The position numbers and the translations under genes are program-made. Positions 41,107-49,883 of a DNA stretch of 64,000 bases are shown here, piece by piece; the stretch's first letter is position 1, and every line of letters begins with the position of its first letter. The stretch spans positions 1-64,000 of the forward strand of contig CAJPFH010000064.1 in assembly GCA_905339165.1 (NCBI GenBank), in the 5' to 3' direction. The stretch comes from Flavobacteriales bacterium. Lineage in GTDB: Bacteria > Bacteroidota > Bacteroidia > Flavobacteriales_E > Vicingaceae. Below the pieces are notes generated by a model. It did not search any database. It had not been told where the DNA came from and saw only the letters and a program-made list of their open reading frames with translations.

Positions 41107-42897
41107 TTATGTATTCGAAAAATCCTTCAACACCCTTCGGTATGCGTTAAATAGCTTAGCCTTAGAAACAAACCCTATGTATCTTCCGTTTTCAACAACC
41201 GGCAAACTCCACGCTTCGGTTTCCTGAAATTTTTGCATTACCTGTTCCATGTTTTCATCGGAATAAACAATGGCCGGAGGGAATGTCATTAAATTTTCTA
41301 CCCAGTATTTATTGTAATTATCGGGATTGAACATAATATCGCGAACATCATCTAACTGGATGATACCAACCAGTTTTTCATTGTCCAAAACCGGAAAAAT
41401 ATTTCTTTTGGAACGGGAAATGGTTTTAATTAAATCGCCTAAACTATCGGAAACTTTAACGGGCAAAAAATCGGTTTCTATTTCGGACCGCACGTTCATA
41501 AGCGTTAATACCGCCTGGTCTTTATTGTGTGTAATTAATTCGCCTCGCTTTGCAAGGTGCTTGGTGTAAATGGAATGAGGTTCAAAATAATTTACCGTAA
41601 AATATGAAATGGCCACCGTAATCATAAGCGGTATCATAAGGCTGTAACTTCCGGTAACTTCTGCAATAAGAAATAGGCCGGTTAAAGGGGCATGCAATAC
41701 TCCGGCAATTAATCCGGCCATACCCACTAAGGTAAAATTAGAAACCGGTAGTTGAAGGTGCCCCCAATGGTTTATGGCCTTAGAAAAAACAAAGCCTGCA
41801 GTAGCTCCCGTAAATAAGGAGGGGGCAAAAATTCCGCCTACACCACCGGCTCCAAAGGTAAGCGAAGAGGCTACCACTTTAAGCAATACAATTCCAAACA
41901 ATAGGAGCAGCAAAACAGGGGTGTTTTCTTTAAATTGATAAAAAATACTGTTATCTACTATATCGGAATAATTACCGTTAATCAGTTTGTTTATCACATC
42001 GTATCCTTCGCCATATAATGGGGGAATTAAAAAAATAAGTACGCCTAATAAACTGCCAAATACCACGAGTTTGAAATATTGATTTGAAATACGATCGAAT
42101 ACGTTTTCCATTTTCCAATATACTTTAACAAAGTAAACGGAAAGCAATCCGGTAAAAATGCCTAATAAAATATAGAAAGGAATATTTTGAATTTGAAAAG
42201 CATGATGGGTGGTTATATTAAACAACACGTTTTCTCCTAGTATTAATCGAGAGGTTAAACCCGCTGTAGCCGAAGCAATAAGCAAAGGAATAAGTGATGA
42301 CATGGTTAAATCGAGCATAAACACTTCGATACAAAAAATAATAGCGGCAATAGGTGAATTAAAAATACCCGATATAGCACCGGCTGCTCCACAGGCCAAC
42401 AGCAAGGTGGTTGCTTTATAATTTAAACGCAAAAATTTTGCAATATTAGAGCCTAACGCACTGCCGGTGGCAACCGTAGGGCCTTCTAAACCTACAGAAC
42501 CTCCAAAACCCACCGTAAACGCACTGGTAACAATAGATGCGTACATAGCAAAAGGCGGAATAATGCTTTTTCGTTTAGATATAGCATATAAGGTATTGGG
42601 GATTCCATGTCCTAATTTCTGACGTATTACAAAGCGGGCAAAAAGAAGTGCAATCAGAATTCCTACAATAGGATAAAAAAAGTAAGGAAAGTTTTGATAT
42701 TCTTTTACAAAAAAACCGGTAAGTAAAAACTGTGTAAAGTGAACCGCATTTTTAATAATCACAGCAGCAATACCTGCAATAAGGCCCACTAAAATACTAA
42801 GTATAAAAATAAATTCCCGGTCCTTAATGTACCGTAATCTCCATTTTAAAAATTTTTTTATATAGTAGTGGTAGGACTTATTATTCTTTATTTCCAC
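41107..42897 (-). CDS. ClC-type chloride channel/transporter with two CBS domains
   Basis: 596 aa integral membrane protein. The ClC core has GSVGLEGPTVATGS with the gating glutamate, GIFNSPIAAIIFCIEV and GGVGGIFAPSLFTGA; a C-terminal cytosolic pair of CBS domains (residues ~450-590: DNEKLVGIIQLDDVRDIM; VENGRYIGFVSKAKL) should bind nucleotides to regulate it. Starts at GTG (42897): the in-frame codon just before it is a stop, and GAGGAG lies a few nt upstream. Follows dnaG by 7 nt, so probably cotranscribed. Confidence 0.94.
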   Translation of the reverse strand: MEIKNNKSYHYYIKKFLKWRLRYIKDREFIFILSILVGLIAGIAAVIIKNAVHFTQFLLTGFFVKEYQNFPYFFYPIVGILIALLFARFVIRQKLGHGIPNTLYAISKRKSIIPPFAMYASIVTSAFTVGFGGSVGLEGPTVATGSALGSNIAKFLRLNYKATTLLLACGAAGAISGIFNSPIAAIIFCIEVFMLDLTMSSLIPLLIASATAGLTSRLILGENVLFNITTHHAFQIQNIPFYILLGIFTGLLSVYFVKVYWKMENVFDRISNQYFKLVVFGSLLGVLIFLIPPLYGEGYDVINKLINGNYSDIVDNSIFYQFKENTPVLLLLLFGIVLLKVVASSLTFGAGGVGGIFAPSLFTGATAGFVFSKAINHWGHLQLPVSNFTLVGMAGLIAGVLHAPLTGLFLIAEVTGSYSLMIPLMITVAISYFTVNYFEPHSIYTKHLAKRGELITHNKDQAVLTLMNVRSEIETDFLPVKVSDSLGDLIKTISRSKRNIFPVLDNEKLVGIIQLDDVRDIMFNPDNYNKYWVENLMTFPPAIVYSDENMEQVMQKFQETEAWSLPVVENGRYIGFVSKAKLFNAYRRVLKDFSNT

Positions 42898-42904
42898 TTA
42901 CTCC

Positions 42905-44860
42905 TCATTTTAAAATAATTCTTCCGCCCAAAGCCTCTGCCAATTCTTGTTGAATATCTTTTATTGATTTGTATTTGTTTAAAAGCTCAAACAATGCTTC
43001 TTCGTTACTTGTATTTTTTATTTCTATTTCGGTATCTTTTAGCATTTTGTTTATCACCTTTAACTTAAGGGCGTACAATACCTGATGAACGGTTTTATGA
43101 AGCATGTCTTCTTCGGTTACCACAAAAATATTTTTTTTCTCCCATTTATCGCTTAGGCGGTAGGGCTGAGAAATAATATTTACGGCTGCGGCACATATAT
43201 CGGCATCGGGGTGTTGCGTAAAATAATGTTCGCTCGGAAGTTTGTTTTGTTCGGTAAACGATTTGTACTCGCAAAACATTTTGCTGTAAAGGGTATGAGC
43301 TAATTCAATCTCATCATTCGTTAAATCGTTAACGATGTAATGGGCCACCGGCACTTCAAATTTAGCAGGCAAACCTCTTTCATCAGGCTTTTCTATAGTA
43401 ATGTTTTTATGCCCGTAATTTAAAAGAATACGAATTAAATCTTTTTCGAGAATATGATTTTCGGGCTCGTTATCATTTGCAGGAGCAGTAGTAACCGGAA
43501 CAACGATATCAGGCATATCTTCCAGTTCATTGCTACCTTGTTGTTTTACTTTTTTACTGATGCGATCTTTTCTTATTCGGTTTAGTGTACTGAGTAAAGC
43601 CTGCTCTTCGGCTTGCAGTAATGAGGCACATTCTTTAATGTATACCGATCGGTAAATAGGATCGGGAATGCAAGAAACAGAAGTAACAATATCTTTTATT
43701 AACTCGCTTTTTTTAATAGGATCGTTTGCAACATCTGCTGTAAGAATATTTGTTTTAAACCGAATGAAATCTTGTGTGTTTTCGGTAATGTATTTTTTTA
43801 ACTCTTCGGTAGAAACCATGTGTGCGTACGAATCAGGGTCATTGCCATCGGGAAAAAGTACTACTCGCACATTCATTCCTTCTTCCAAAATCATATCTAT
43901 GCCTCTGAAAGAAGCTTTAATGCCGGCAGCATCGCCATCGTATAAAATGGTAATATTATTCGTAAAGCGTTTAATAAGGCGAATTTGTTCGGTAGTAAGC
44001 GAAGTGCCCGAAGAAGAAACTACATTTTCTATACCTGCCTGCACAAAAGAAATCACATCGGTATAGCCTTCTACCAAAAAACAGTTGTTATTGGCTATGA
44101 TTGATTTTTTGGCAAAAAACAATCCGTACAATACCTTGCTTTTGTTGTAAATTTCCGATTCGGGCGAGTTGATGTATTTTGCTTTTTCTTCTTTTTTTAA
44201 CGCCCTGCCTCCAAAACCTATTACCCGTCCGGTTTGGTTGTGAATGGGAAAAATAACTCTTGCCCTGAAACGGTCGATGTATATAGTTTCTTTTTTAATA
44301 CACAAACCTGTTTTTTCTAAAAAAGAAGGGTTATGCCCTGCCGAAACAGCCGATGTATAGAGAGCATCGCGTGCATCGGGGCTGTAGCCCAATCCGAATT
44401 TTTCAATGATGTCGTCTCTGAATCCGCGTTGCCTCAGGTAACTTAAACCCACCGATTTTCCTTCATCGGTATGGTGAAGCCTTTCGGTAAAAAACTGCCA
44501 GGCAAAATGGTTTACCACCATTAAACTTTCTTTGGTATTTTCTTCAATAAGTTGTTCGGGAGTGGCTTCGGCTTCTTCTATTTCTATGTTGTATTTTCGG
44601 GCTAGGTATTTAAGGGCTTCAGGGTAAGAGTAGTGTTCGTGCTCCATTACGAAATTTACCGAATTTCCGGCTTTTCCGCAACCAAAGCACTTATAAATTC
44701 CTTTGGCGGGCGAAACCGTGAAAGAGGGGGTTTTTTCGTTATGAAAAGGGCATAGGCCAAGCAGATTGGTGCCTCTTTTTTTCAGTACCACAAAATCGCC
44801 CACCACTTCTTCTATAAGTACGGCTTCAAAAATTTTGTCTATATCGTTTTTTGAAATCAA
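42905..44860 (-). CDS. dnaG: DNA primase
   Basis: Makes RNA primers for replication. 651 aa: CHC2 zinc-binding domain with Cys37, His40, Cys58 and Cys61 (CPFHNEKTPS; CFGCGKAG), N-terminal catalytic RNAP core (ARVIFPIHNQTGRVIGFGGR), TOPRIM segment (LVEGYTDVISF; YDGDAAG) and C-terminal helicase-binding region. Starts at TTG (44860); no ATG or GTG exists in frame after the upstream stop, and the MISKNDIDKI start suits the family. Confidence 0.97.
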   Translation of the reverse strand: MISKNDIDKIFEAVLIEEVVGDFVVLKKRGTNLLGLCPFHNEKTPSFTVSPAKGIYKCFGCGKAGNSVNFVMEHEHYSYPEALKYLARKYNIEIEEAEATPEQLIEENTKESLMVVNHFAWQFFTERLHHTDEGKSVGLSYLRQRGFRDDIIEKFGLGYSPDARDALYTSAVSAGHNPSFLEKTGLCIKKETIYIDRFRARVIFPIHNQTGRVIGFGGRALKKEEKAKYINSPESEIYNKSKVLYGLFFAKKSIIANNNCFLVEGYTDVISFVQAGIENVVSSSGTSLTTEQIRLIKRFTNNITILYDGDAAGIKASFRGIDMILEEGMNVRVVLFPDGNDPDSYAHMVSTEELKKYITENTQDFIRFKTNILTADVANDPIKKSELIKDIVTSVSCIPDPIYRSVYIKECASLLQAEEQALLSTLNRIRKDRISKKVKQQGSNELEDMPDIVVPVTTAPANDNEPENHILEKDLIRILLNYGHKNITIEKPDERGLPAKFEVPVAHYIVNDLTNDEIELAHTLYSKMFCEYKSFTEQNKLPSEHYFTQHPDADICAAAVNIISQPYRLSDKWEKKNIFVVTEEDMLHKTVHQVLYALKLKVINKMLKDTEIEIKNTSNEEALFELLNKYKSIKDIQQELAEALGGRIILK

Positions 44861-44903
44861 GAATGTAAAAAATGAATGGCTAATTTACGAAAGTAAAACG
44901 GGC

Positions 44904-45326
44904 TTAGGGATAAATTTTTTCTTCTTTCATTAATTCGCCCCGTTCGCTGTAAAATCGCCAGGTACCCGCTTTGGCATCGTTTAGATACTCGCCTTCGTAC
45001 CGCTTTATTCCGTTTTCGTAATACACAATGGTTTCGCCATGTTTAGCCCCTTCGTTGTAATGGCAAATGCTCCACATACTGCCGGAGGGATAATAGTATT
45101 CCCACTTCCCGTGTCGCTTATTGTTTTTTAAACTACCTTTCATTTTCACTTTTCCATCTTGGTAATATTCCGTTTCTTTAAGTTTTTCTTTTGCACCCGA
45201 AGCGTTTTTATATGTTACCACCTTTTGTGGCTGCTGATTGGGGTATGTTTCCTCAATAACCTCTACTTCCTGATTGCAGGCAACGAACAGTATGGCAAAG
45301 ATGCTTATGGTAAAAACGGATTTCAT
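44904..45326 (-). CDS. Lipoprotein with MORN-type repeats
   Basis: 140 aa. Lipoprotein signal MKSVFTISIFAILFVAC (Cys17) followed by three or four MORN_2 repeats, each with the 'G.w.yYy.nG' core (KRHGKWEYYYPSGSMW; KHGETIVYYENGIKRYEGEY; KAGTWRFYSERGEL). Such proteins are often called YwqK-like; in Bacteroidota they are envelope lipoproteins of unknown role. The start overlaps the polyprenyl synthase stop by one base (TAATG), so they are coupled. Confidence 0.85.
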   Translation of the reverse strand: MKSVFTISIFAILFVACNQEVEVIEETYPNQQPQKVVTYKNASGAKEKLKETEYYQDGKVKMKGSLKNNKRHGKWEYYYPSGSMWSICHYNEGAKHGETIVYYENGIKRYEGEYLNDAKAGTWRFYSERGELMKEEKIYP

Positions 45327-46300
45327 TATTTTACTCTTTCTACCGTGAAATTAACCAAATCCTGTAAAGAATTACGGGCTTCGTTTTGCGGAAAAGTATG
45401 AAGCAATTCAATGGCTTTATTCCGATATTCCAACATTTTATTTCGGGTGTACTCAATGCCTCCGCTTTTAATAACATATTGAATAACTTCTTTTACTTTT
45501 TCAGGATTTTGATTGTGGTTTTTTACCGTGTTTATAATTCTTCTTTTTTCGGAAGAAGAGGCTTGATTTAGGGCATAAATGAGAGGCAGTGTCATTTTCT
45601 TTTCTTTAATATCTATTCCGGTAGGTTTGCCAATACTTACATCGGAACCGTAATCGAATAAATCGTCTTTTATTTGAAAGGCAATACCCACATATTCGCC
45701 AAAAAGCCTCATCTTTTCTACTACCTCATCGGAAGCACTTACCGATGCTGCCCCACAAGCACAACACGAGGCAATAAGGGAAGCGGTTTTTTGACGAATA
45801 ATTTCGAAATAAATAGGTTCTTTAATGTCTAATCTGCGAGCTTTTTCAATTTGCAGCAATTCTCCCTCGCTCATTTCGCGTACAGAATTGGAAACGATTT
45901 GCAGCAAGCGGTATTCTTTTTTATCAACCGAAAGTAAGAGGCCTTTAGACAGCAAATAGTCGCCTACCAGCATAGCTATTTTATTTTTCCAAAGTGCATT
46001 GACCGAAAAAAATCCTCTGCGGAGGTGGGCATCGTCTACCACATCATCGTGTACCAATGTAGCAGTATGCAGTAATTCTATAAGCGAAGCAGCTGTAAAA
46101 GAAGACTCTCCGGGTTGCCCGTGCAACTTGGCTGAAAGAAAAACGAATAAGGGGCGAATTTGTTTCCCTTTTCGCTTCACAATATAGTGCGTTATTTTAT
46201 CCAACAACGCTACATTGCTTTTCATCGATTGGCGAAACCAATCTTCAAAGCCATCCATTTGTGCTGCTACCGGTGCTTTTATCTGTTCAAGTTTTCCCAT
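45326..46300 (-). CDS. Polyprenyl (octaprenyl-type) diphosphate synthase
   Basis: 324 aa trans-isoprenyl synthase making the side chain of menaquinone. First Asp-rich motif DDVVDDAHLRRG (~residues 84-95) and second DDLFDYGSD, with KAGYLL-like and GKPTGIDIKEKKMTLPLIYAL. Chain length cannot be read with confidence from the sequence. Minus-strand TATTTTTG at 46309-46316 fits a -7 box about 9 nt before the ATG. Precedes the MORN lipoprotein. Confidence 0.92.
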   Translation of the reverse strand: MGKLEQIKAPVAAQMDGFEDWFRQSMKSNVALLDKITHYIVKRKGKQIRPLFVFLSAKLHGQPGESSFTAASLIELLHTATLVHDDVVDDAHLRRGFFSVNALWKNKIAMLVGDYLLSKGLLLSVDKKEYRLLQIVSNSVREMSEGELLQIEKARRLDIKEPIYFEIIRQKTASLIASCCACGAASVSASDEVVEKMRLFGEYVGIAFQIKDDLFDYGSDVSIGKPTGIDIKEKKMTLPLIYALNQASSSEKRRIINTVKNHNQNPEKVKEVIQYVIKSGGIEYTRNKMLEYRNKAIELLHTFPQNEARNSLQDLVNFTVERVK

Positions 46301-46308
46301 TCCGGGTT

Positions 46309-46316
46309 CAAAAATA
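46309..46316 (-). promoter_or_regulatory. -7 box for the polyprenyl synthase gene
   Basis: TATTTTTG on the minus strand matches TAnnTTTG, just upstream of the ATG at 46300. Confidence 0.4.
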
Positions 46317-46387
46317 TGGTAAAAATGTTGAAAATACCTTTAAAATTTATCTCTTCGTTTATCAGTGGCATTTACTAATTTCGCTGC

Positions 46388-46822
46388 ATGGGTATTTCTA
46401 ATTCCGAAAAACAAGAACGATACGATAGGGCCTATCTTAAAATGGCACTGGAATGGGCCAAACTTTCTCACTGCAAACGCAAACAAGTGGGGGCTCTCAT
46501 TGTTAAAGAGAATATGATTATTTCTGACGGCTACAACGGTACACCTACCGGATTTAATAATTGCTGCGAAGACGAAAACGGAGAAACCCACTGGTACGTT
46601 CTGCATGCCGAAGCCAATGCGATTATGAAAGTAGCCCGCTCTACTCAAAGTGCCAAAGGATCTACTCTTTATATAACCCTTTCGCCTTGCAAAGAGTGTA
46701 GCAAATTAGTGTTGCAAGCAGGTATTCATCGTTTAGTGTATATAAAAGGATATAAAGATGATGCCGGATTAGCCTTTTTGAAAGAAGCAGGAATAGAAAT
46801 AGTGCAAATACCCGAACCATAA
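46388..46822 (+). CDS. dCMP deaminase-like protein
   Basis: 144 aa zinc deaminase converting dCMP to dUMP for thymidylate synthesis. Zn/active-site residues intact: His73-Ala-Glu75 (HAEANAIM) and Cys101/Cys104 (SPCKECSKLV). Size fits dCMP rather than cytidine deaminase. Its stop is directly followed by the ATG of the S41 protease gene at 46823, so they are cotranscribed. Confidence 0.92.
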   Translation: MGISNSEKQERYDRAYLKMALEWAKLSHCKRKQVGALIVKENMIISDGYNGTPTGFNNCCEDENGETHWYVLHAEANAIMKVARSTQSAKGSTLYITLSPCKECSKLVLQAGIHRLVYIKGYKDDAGLAFLKEAGIEIVQIPEP

Positions 46823-48448
46823 ATGGAAGACCACAAAAAATTCAATTACCAGTCGGTATTAATGCCCATTCTTCTCGCCTTCGTAGTGGCCGTATCTCTT
46901 TATTTAGGCACACTAATTACCCAACCTCAATCGGAATCTTTTTTCTTTCCCACTAAAGAACAAAAAATTTCCGGATTAAATAAACTAAACGAATTGCTCC
47001 ATTTTGTTGAAGAAGCCTACGTTGATACTATCAATAAAAATCAACTGTTAGAAAAAAGTTTTAATGATATTTTACAAAGTCTCGACCCCCACTCGTATTA
47101 CATACCACCTGCCGAATTTGATGAAGCAAACGAACCGTTGGAAGGAAATTTTGAAGGAATAGGTATTGAGTTTCGTATTATTAATGATACGGTAACCGTT
47201 ATTTCTACCATAGGCGGAGGTCCATCAGAAAGAGCCGGATTGCTTTCGGGCGATAAAATTATTATGGCCAACGATTCGGTTATTGCCGGCCATAACATTA
47301 CTAACGAAAAAGTAATGAAATTGCTGAAAGGGCCCAGAGGTACCAGTGTTAAAATAGGAGTACTTAGAAAAATGAAAAGCGAAACGCTTTTTTTCACTAT
47401 AAAACGAGATAAAATACCCATCTACAGTATTGATGCATCCTATCTGATTGCCCCAAAAATCGGGTATATCAAAATAAACAAGTTTGCCAAAAATACCTAT
47501 TTCGAATTTTTAGAAGCGGCCGAAAGTCTTAAAAACAAAGGCATGGAAAAAATGATTATTGATCTCCGTAATAATGGCGGAGGAGTAATGAACGCAGCCA
47601 TAGAAATTGCCGATGAATTTTTAGATCAACGGAAAATGATTGTTTATACCAAAGGCAGAAAACGAAATAAAGAGGCTTACCTGGCCACATCCAAAGGCAA
47701 TTATCACGATATTGAGCTGGCCGTTTTGATCAATGAAAACTCTGCATCGGCCAGTGAAATTTTAGCCGGAGCTATTCAAGACAACGACCGAGGAATTATC
47801 ATTGGAAGACGTTCGTTTGGGAAAGGACTTGTTCAAGAACAAATAGAATTTCCGGATCATTCTGCTATTCGCTTAACGGTAGCACGGTATTATACCCCTG
47901 CCGGAAGAAACATACAAAAACCCTATAACGAAGGACTTGATAACTACCGACACGAAACCTATATACGAATGGAAAAAGGAGAATTATTTTCGGTTGATAG
48001 TATTAAATATCCCGACTCGCTAAAGTTCTTTACTCCAAAAGGAAAAATAGTGTATGGCGGAGGAGGCATTATGCCGGATTATTTCGTTCCCATTGACACT
48101 ATCGGGTATACCATGTATTTATCTAACCTGCATGGCAATGCAATATTTCAGGAATTTGCTTTCTATTATATGGAAAAAGAAAAAAAGAAATTAAGTATGT
48201 ATAAAAATTTAAACGATTTTAAAAAACTCTTTCAGGTAAACGAGTCTATTTTGCTTAGTTTTTATAAATATGCCGAAGAGTTGGGTGTCTCTAAAACCGA
48301 GAACGAAATTAAACTATCTAAAAAAATCATTCAAAACCGCATTAAAGCCCATGTTGCTCGCTATTTGTGGAGAGAAGAAGGCTTATATTCTGTATTAAAC
48401 GAGGAAGACGTGATGATAAAAGAAACCATTAAACTTTTATCAAAATAA
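46823..48448 (+). CDS. ctpA: S41-family C-terminal processing peptidase
   Basis: 541 aa. N-terminal membrane anchor (~residues 15-32), PDZ domain (IGIEFRIINDTVTVISTIGG; GLLSGDKIIMANDSV) and S41 catalytic domain with Ser309 in ENSASASEI and Lys334 in RSFGKGLVQ, 25 residues apart as in Prc/CtpA. It should trim periplasmic proteins from their C-termini. Ends at a strong terminator. Confidence 0.94.
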   Translation: MEDHKKFNYQSVLMPILLAFVVAVSLYLGTLITQPQSESFFFPTKEQKISGLNKLNELLHFVEEAYVDTINKNQLLEKSFNDILQSLDPHSYYIPPAEFDEANEPLEGNFEGIGIEFRIINDTVTVISTIGGGPSERAGLLSGDKIIMANDSVIAGHNITNEKVMKLLKGPRGTSVKIGVLRKMKSETLFFTIKRDKIPIYSIDASYLIAPKIGYIKINKFAKNTYFEFLEAAESLKNKGMEKMIIDLRNNGGGVMNAAIEIADEFLDQRKMIVYTKGRKRNKEAYLATSKGNYHDIELAVLINENSASASEILAGAIQDNDRGIIIGRRSFGKGLVQEQIEFPDHSAIRLTVARYYTPAGRNIQKPYNEGLDNYRHETYIRMEKGELFSVDSIKYPDSLKFFTPKGKIVYGGGGIMPDYFVPIDTIGYTMYLSNLHGNAIFQEFAFYYMEKEKKKLSMYKNLNDFKKLFQVNESILLSFYKYAEELGVSKTENEIKLSKKIIQNRIKAHVARYLWREEGLYSVLNEEDVMIKETIKLLSK

Positions 48449-48450
48449 AA

Positions 48451-48475
48451 AAGCCTCCGAAATTCGGAGGCCTTT
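48451..48475. terminator. Bidirectional intrinsic terminator
   Basis: GCCTCCGAA pairs with TTCGGAGGC around a single A; T-runs occur on both strands (T6 on the minus strand). It separates the S41 gene from the convergent small lipoprotein gene. Confidence 0.9.
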
Positions 48476-48497
48476 CAATAAACTTTTTACTAAAAAT

Positions 48498-48695
48498 TTA
48501 TTTTGTAGCTTCTTCAGCAGGAGCTTCTTCAGCAGTAGCTTCCGATTCTTCAACAGCCTGATCTAACGATTGCATTAATTCGTTAGTAAGTTTTTCAGCT
48601 TCTGCCTCAGCAGCCGCTTTTTCTTCTTCAGAAGGACCACAAGCTACCATTGAAAATAGGCCTGCAATCATAATCATTGATAAGAACTTTTTCAT
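48498..48695 (-). CDS. Small Ala/Glu-rich lipoprotein
   Basis: 65 aa: lipoprotein signal MKKFLSMIMIAGLFSMVAC (Cys19), then an acidic helix dominated by Ala and Glu (EEEKAAAEAEAEKL; EEAPAEEATK). Abundant short Braun-like lipoproteins of this composition occur in Bacteroidota; function unknown. Ends before the terminator at 48451. Confidence 0.8.
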   Translation of the reverse strand: MKKFLSMIMIAGLFSMVACGPSEEEKAAAEAEAEKLTNELMQSLDQAVEESEATAEEAPAEEATK

Positions 48696-48822
48696 GTCTT
48701 TTTTAGATTAAGGGTTAATAATTTATTGAATAGTTGGCAAATTTAAAACATTTTCCCTTAATATTAAAAAAAATAAACATTTTCTTTTCTGTATTGTTTT
48801 AAAGGTGATTCATTAATTGTAA

Positions 48823-48830
48823 TATCTTTG
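48823..48830 (+). promoter_or_regulatory. -7 box for the superoxide dismutase gene
   Basis: TATCTTTG matches TAnnTTTG, 38 nt upstream of the ATG at 48868, in an AT-rich leader. Confidence 0.5.
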
Positions 48831-48867
48831 AAAACAATAATACCTAAACTTTAAAAAAACAAAAATT

Positions 48868-49479
48868 ATGGCCTTTGAGTTAGCTCCCCTCCCTTATGCA
48901 CACGATGCATTAGAACCTTACATTGATAAAACTACCATGGAAATACACCATGGAAAACACCATGCTGCTTACACCAACAACCTGAATAATGCAATAAAAG
49001 GAACCGAATGGGAAAGTAAAACCATTGAAGAAATACTGGCAAATGTTGGAAAGATTAGTACTGCCGTTCGCAACAATGCCGGAGGGTACTACAATCATAA
49101 CTTGTTTTGGAGTATTATGAAGCCAAATGGTGGAGGAGCTCCGCAGGGAGAGCTTGCCAAAGCAATTGATACAGCATTTGGAAGTTTTGAAAAATTTAAA
49201 GAAGAGTTTTCAACCGCTGCCGCCACTCGCTTCGGTTCGGGCTGGGCATGGCTGTGTGTAACAGCTAATCATTCGCTTTGTGTTTGCTCTTCTGCAAACC
49301 AAGATAATCCCTTAATGGATATTTCGGAGTGTAAAGGCACACCTATTTTAGGAATTGATGTTTGGGAACATGCTTATTACTTACACTATCAGAACAGACG
49401 CCCCGACTACATTACGGCATTTTGGAATGTAATAAACTGGGAAGAAGTTTCGAGAAGATTCACTGCCACAAAAAAATAA
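48868..49479 (+). CDS. sod: Superoxide dismutase, Mn/Fe family
   Basis: 203 aa. Metal ligands His27, His77, Asp164 and His168 are all present ([27 protein letters not shown]). NNAGGYYNH and ANQDNPLM are the Mn-type variants, so manganese or cambialistic use is more likely than strict iron. Cytosolic, no signal peptide. Its stop overlaps the TM2 gene start by one base (TAATG). Confidence 0.96.
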   Translation: MAFELAPLPYAHDALEPYIDKTTMEIHHGKHHAAYTNNLNNAIKGTEWESKTIEEILANVGKISTAVRNNAGGYYNHNLFWSIMKPNGGGAPQGELAKAIDTAFGSFEKFKEEFSTAAATRFGSGWAWLCVTANHSLCVCSSANQDNPLMDISECKGTPILGIDVWEHAYYLHYQNRRPDYITAFWNVINWEEVSRRFTATKK

Positions 49480-49883
49480 TGAAATCTTTTTTTGTAGTAT
49501 TTCTACTTTACATTCTCACTACAACGAACTCTTTTTCGGGATTGTTTGCCAACTCGGTGAACCATCCCGAAATTTTTTATACTCTTACCGATAGTAATGA
49601 AATTACTCAGGCTTCGGACACGATAGCTCATCCTAGACATAAAAAATTAAAAGCGGCTCTCTTGGCTCTTACGTTAGGGCATTTTGGAGCACATCGCATT
49701 TATTTAAGTACCAACCCTCGCATTCCGGCCGCGTACACTCTAACGCTGGGTGGAGGCTTAGGGATTTTACCTTTGGTAGATTTTTTTAATATCCTGTTTA
49801 CTAAGGATATTTCCAGATTTCAGAATAGTAGTCGCTTTTTTATGTGGCAAGATGAGCCTGTAAAATCAGTTATTCAACCGTAA
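49479..49883 (+). CDS. TM2-domain membrane protein
   Basis: 134 aa from the ATG at 49479; an upstream ATG at 49362 inside the dismutase gene is rejected. Signal-like N-terminus ([20 protein letters not shown]) and a TM2 domain with two spans (ALLALTLGHFGAHRIYLSTN; LGGGLGILPLVDFFNILF). Coupled to sod; 3' end overlaps glmS on the other strand by 14 bp. Role unknown. Confidence 0.85.
   Translation: MKSFFVVFLLYILTTTNSFSGLFANSVNHPEIFYTLTDSNEITQASDTIAHPRHKKLKAALLALTLGHFGAHRIYLSTNPRIPAAYTLTLGGGLGILPLVDFFNILFTKDISRFQNSSRFFMWQDEPVKSVIQP

Noticed and set aside
46340-46648. 102-aa minus-strand frame opposite the dCMP deaminase gene.
   Set aside because: The plus-strand deaminase has all catalytic residues; the antisense frame has no recognisable feature.
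49362-49478. Earlier start of the TM2 protein within the superoxide dismutase gene.
   Set aside because: The extension is a frame-shifted copy of sod sequence, while the ATG at 49479 overlaps the sod stop and begins a signal peptide.
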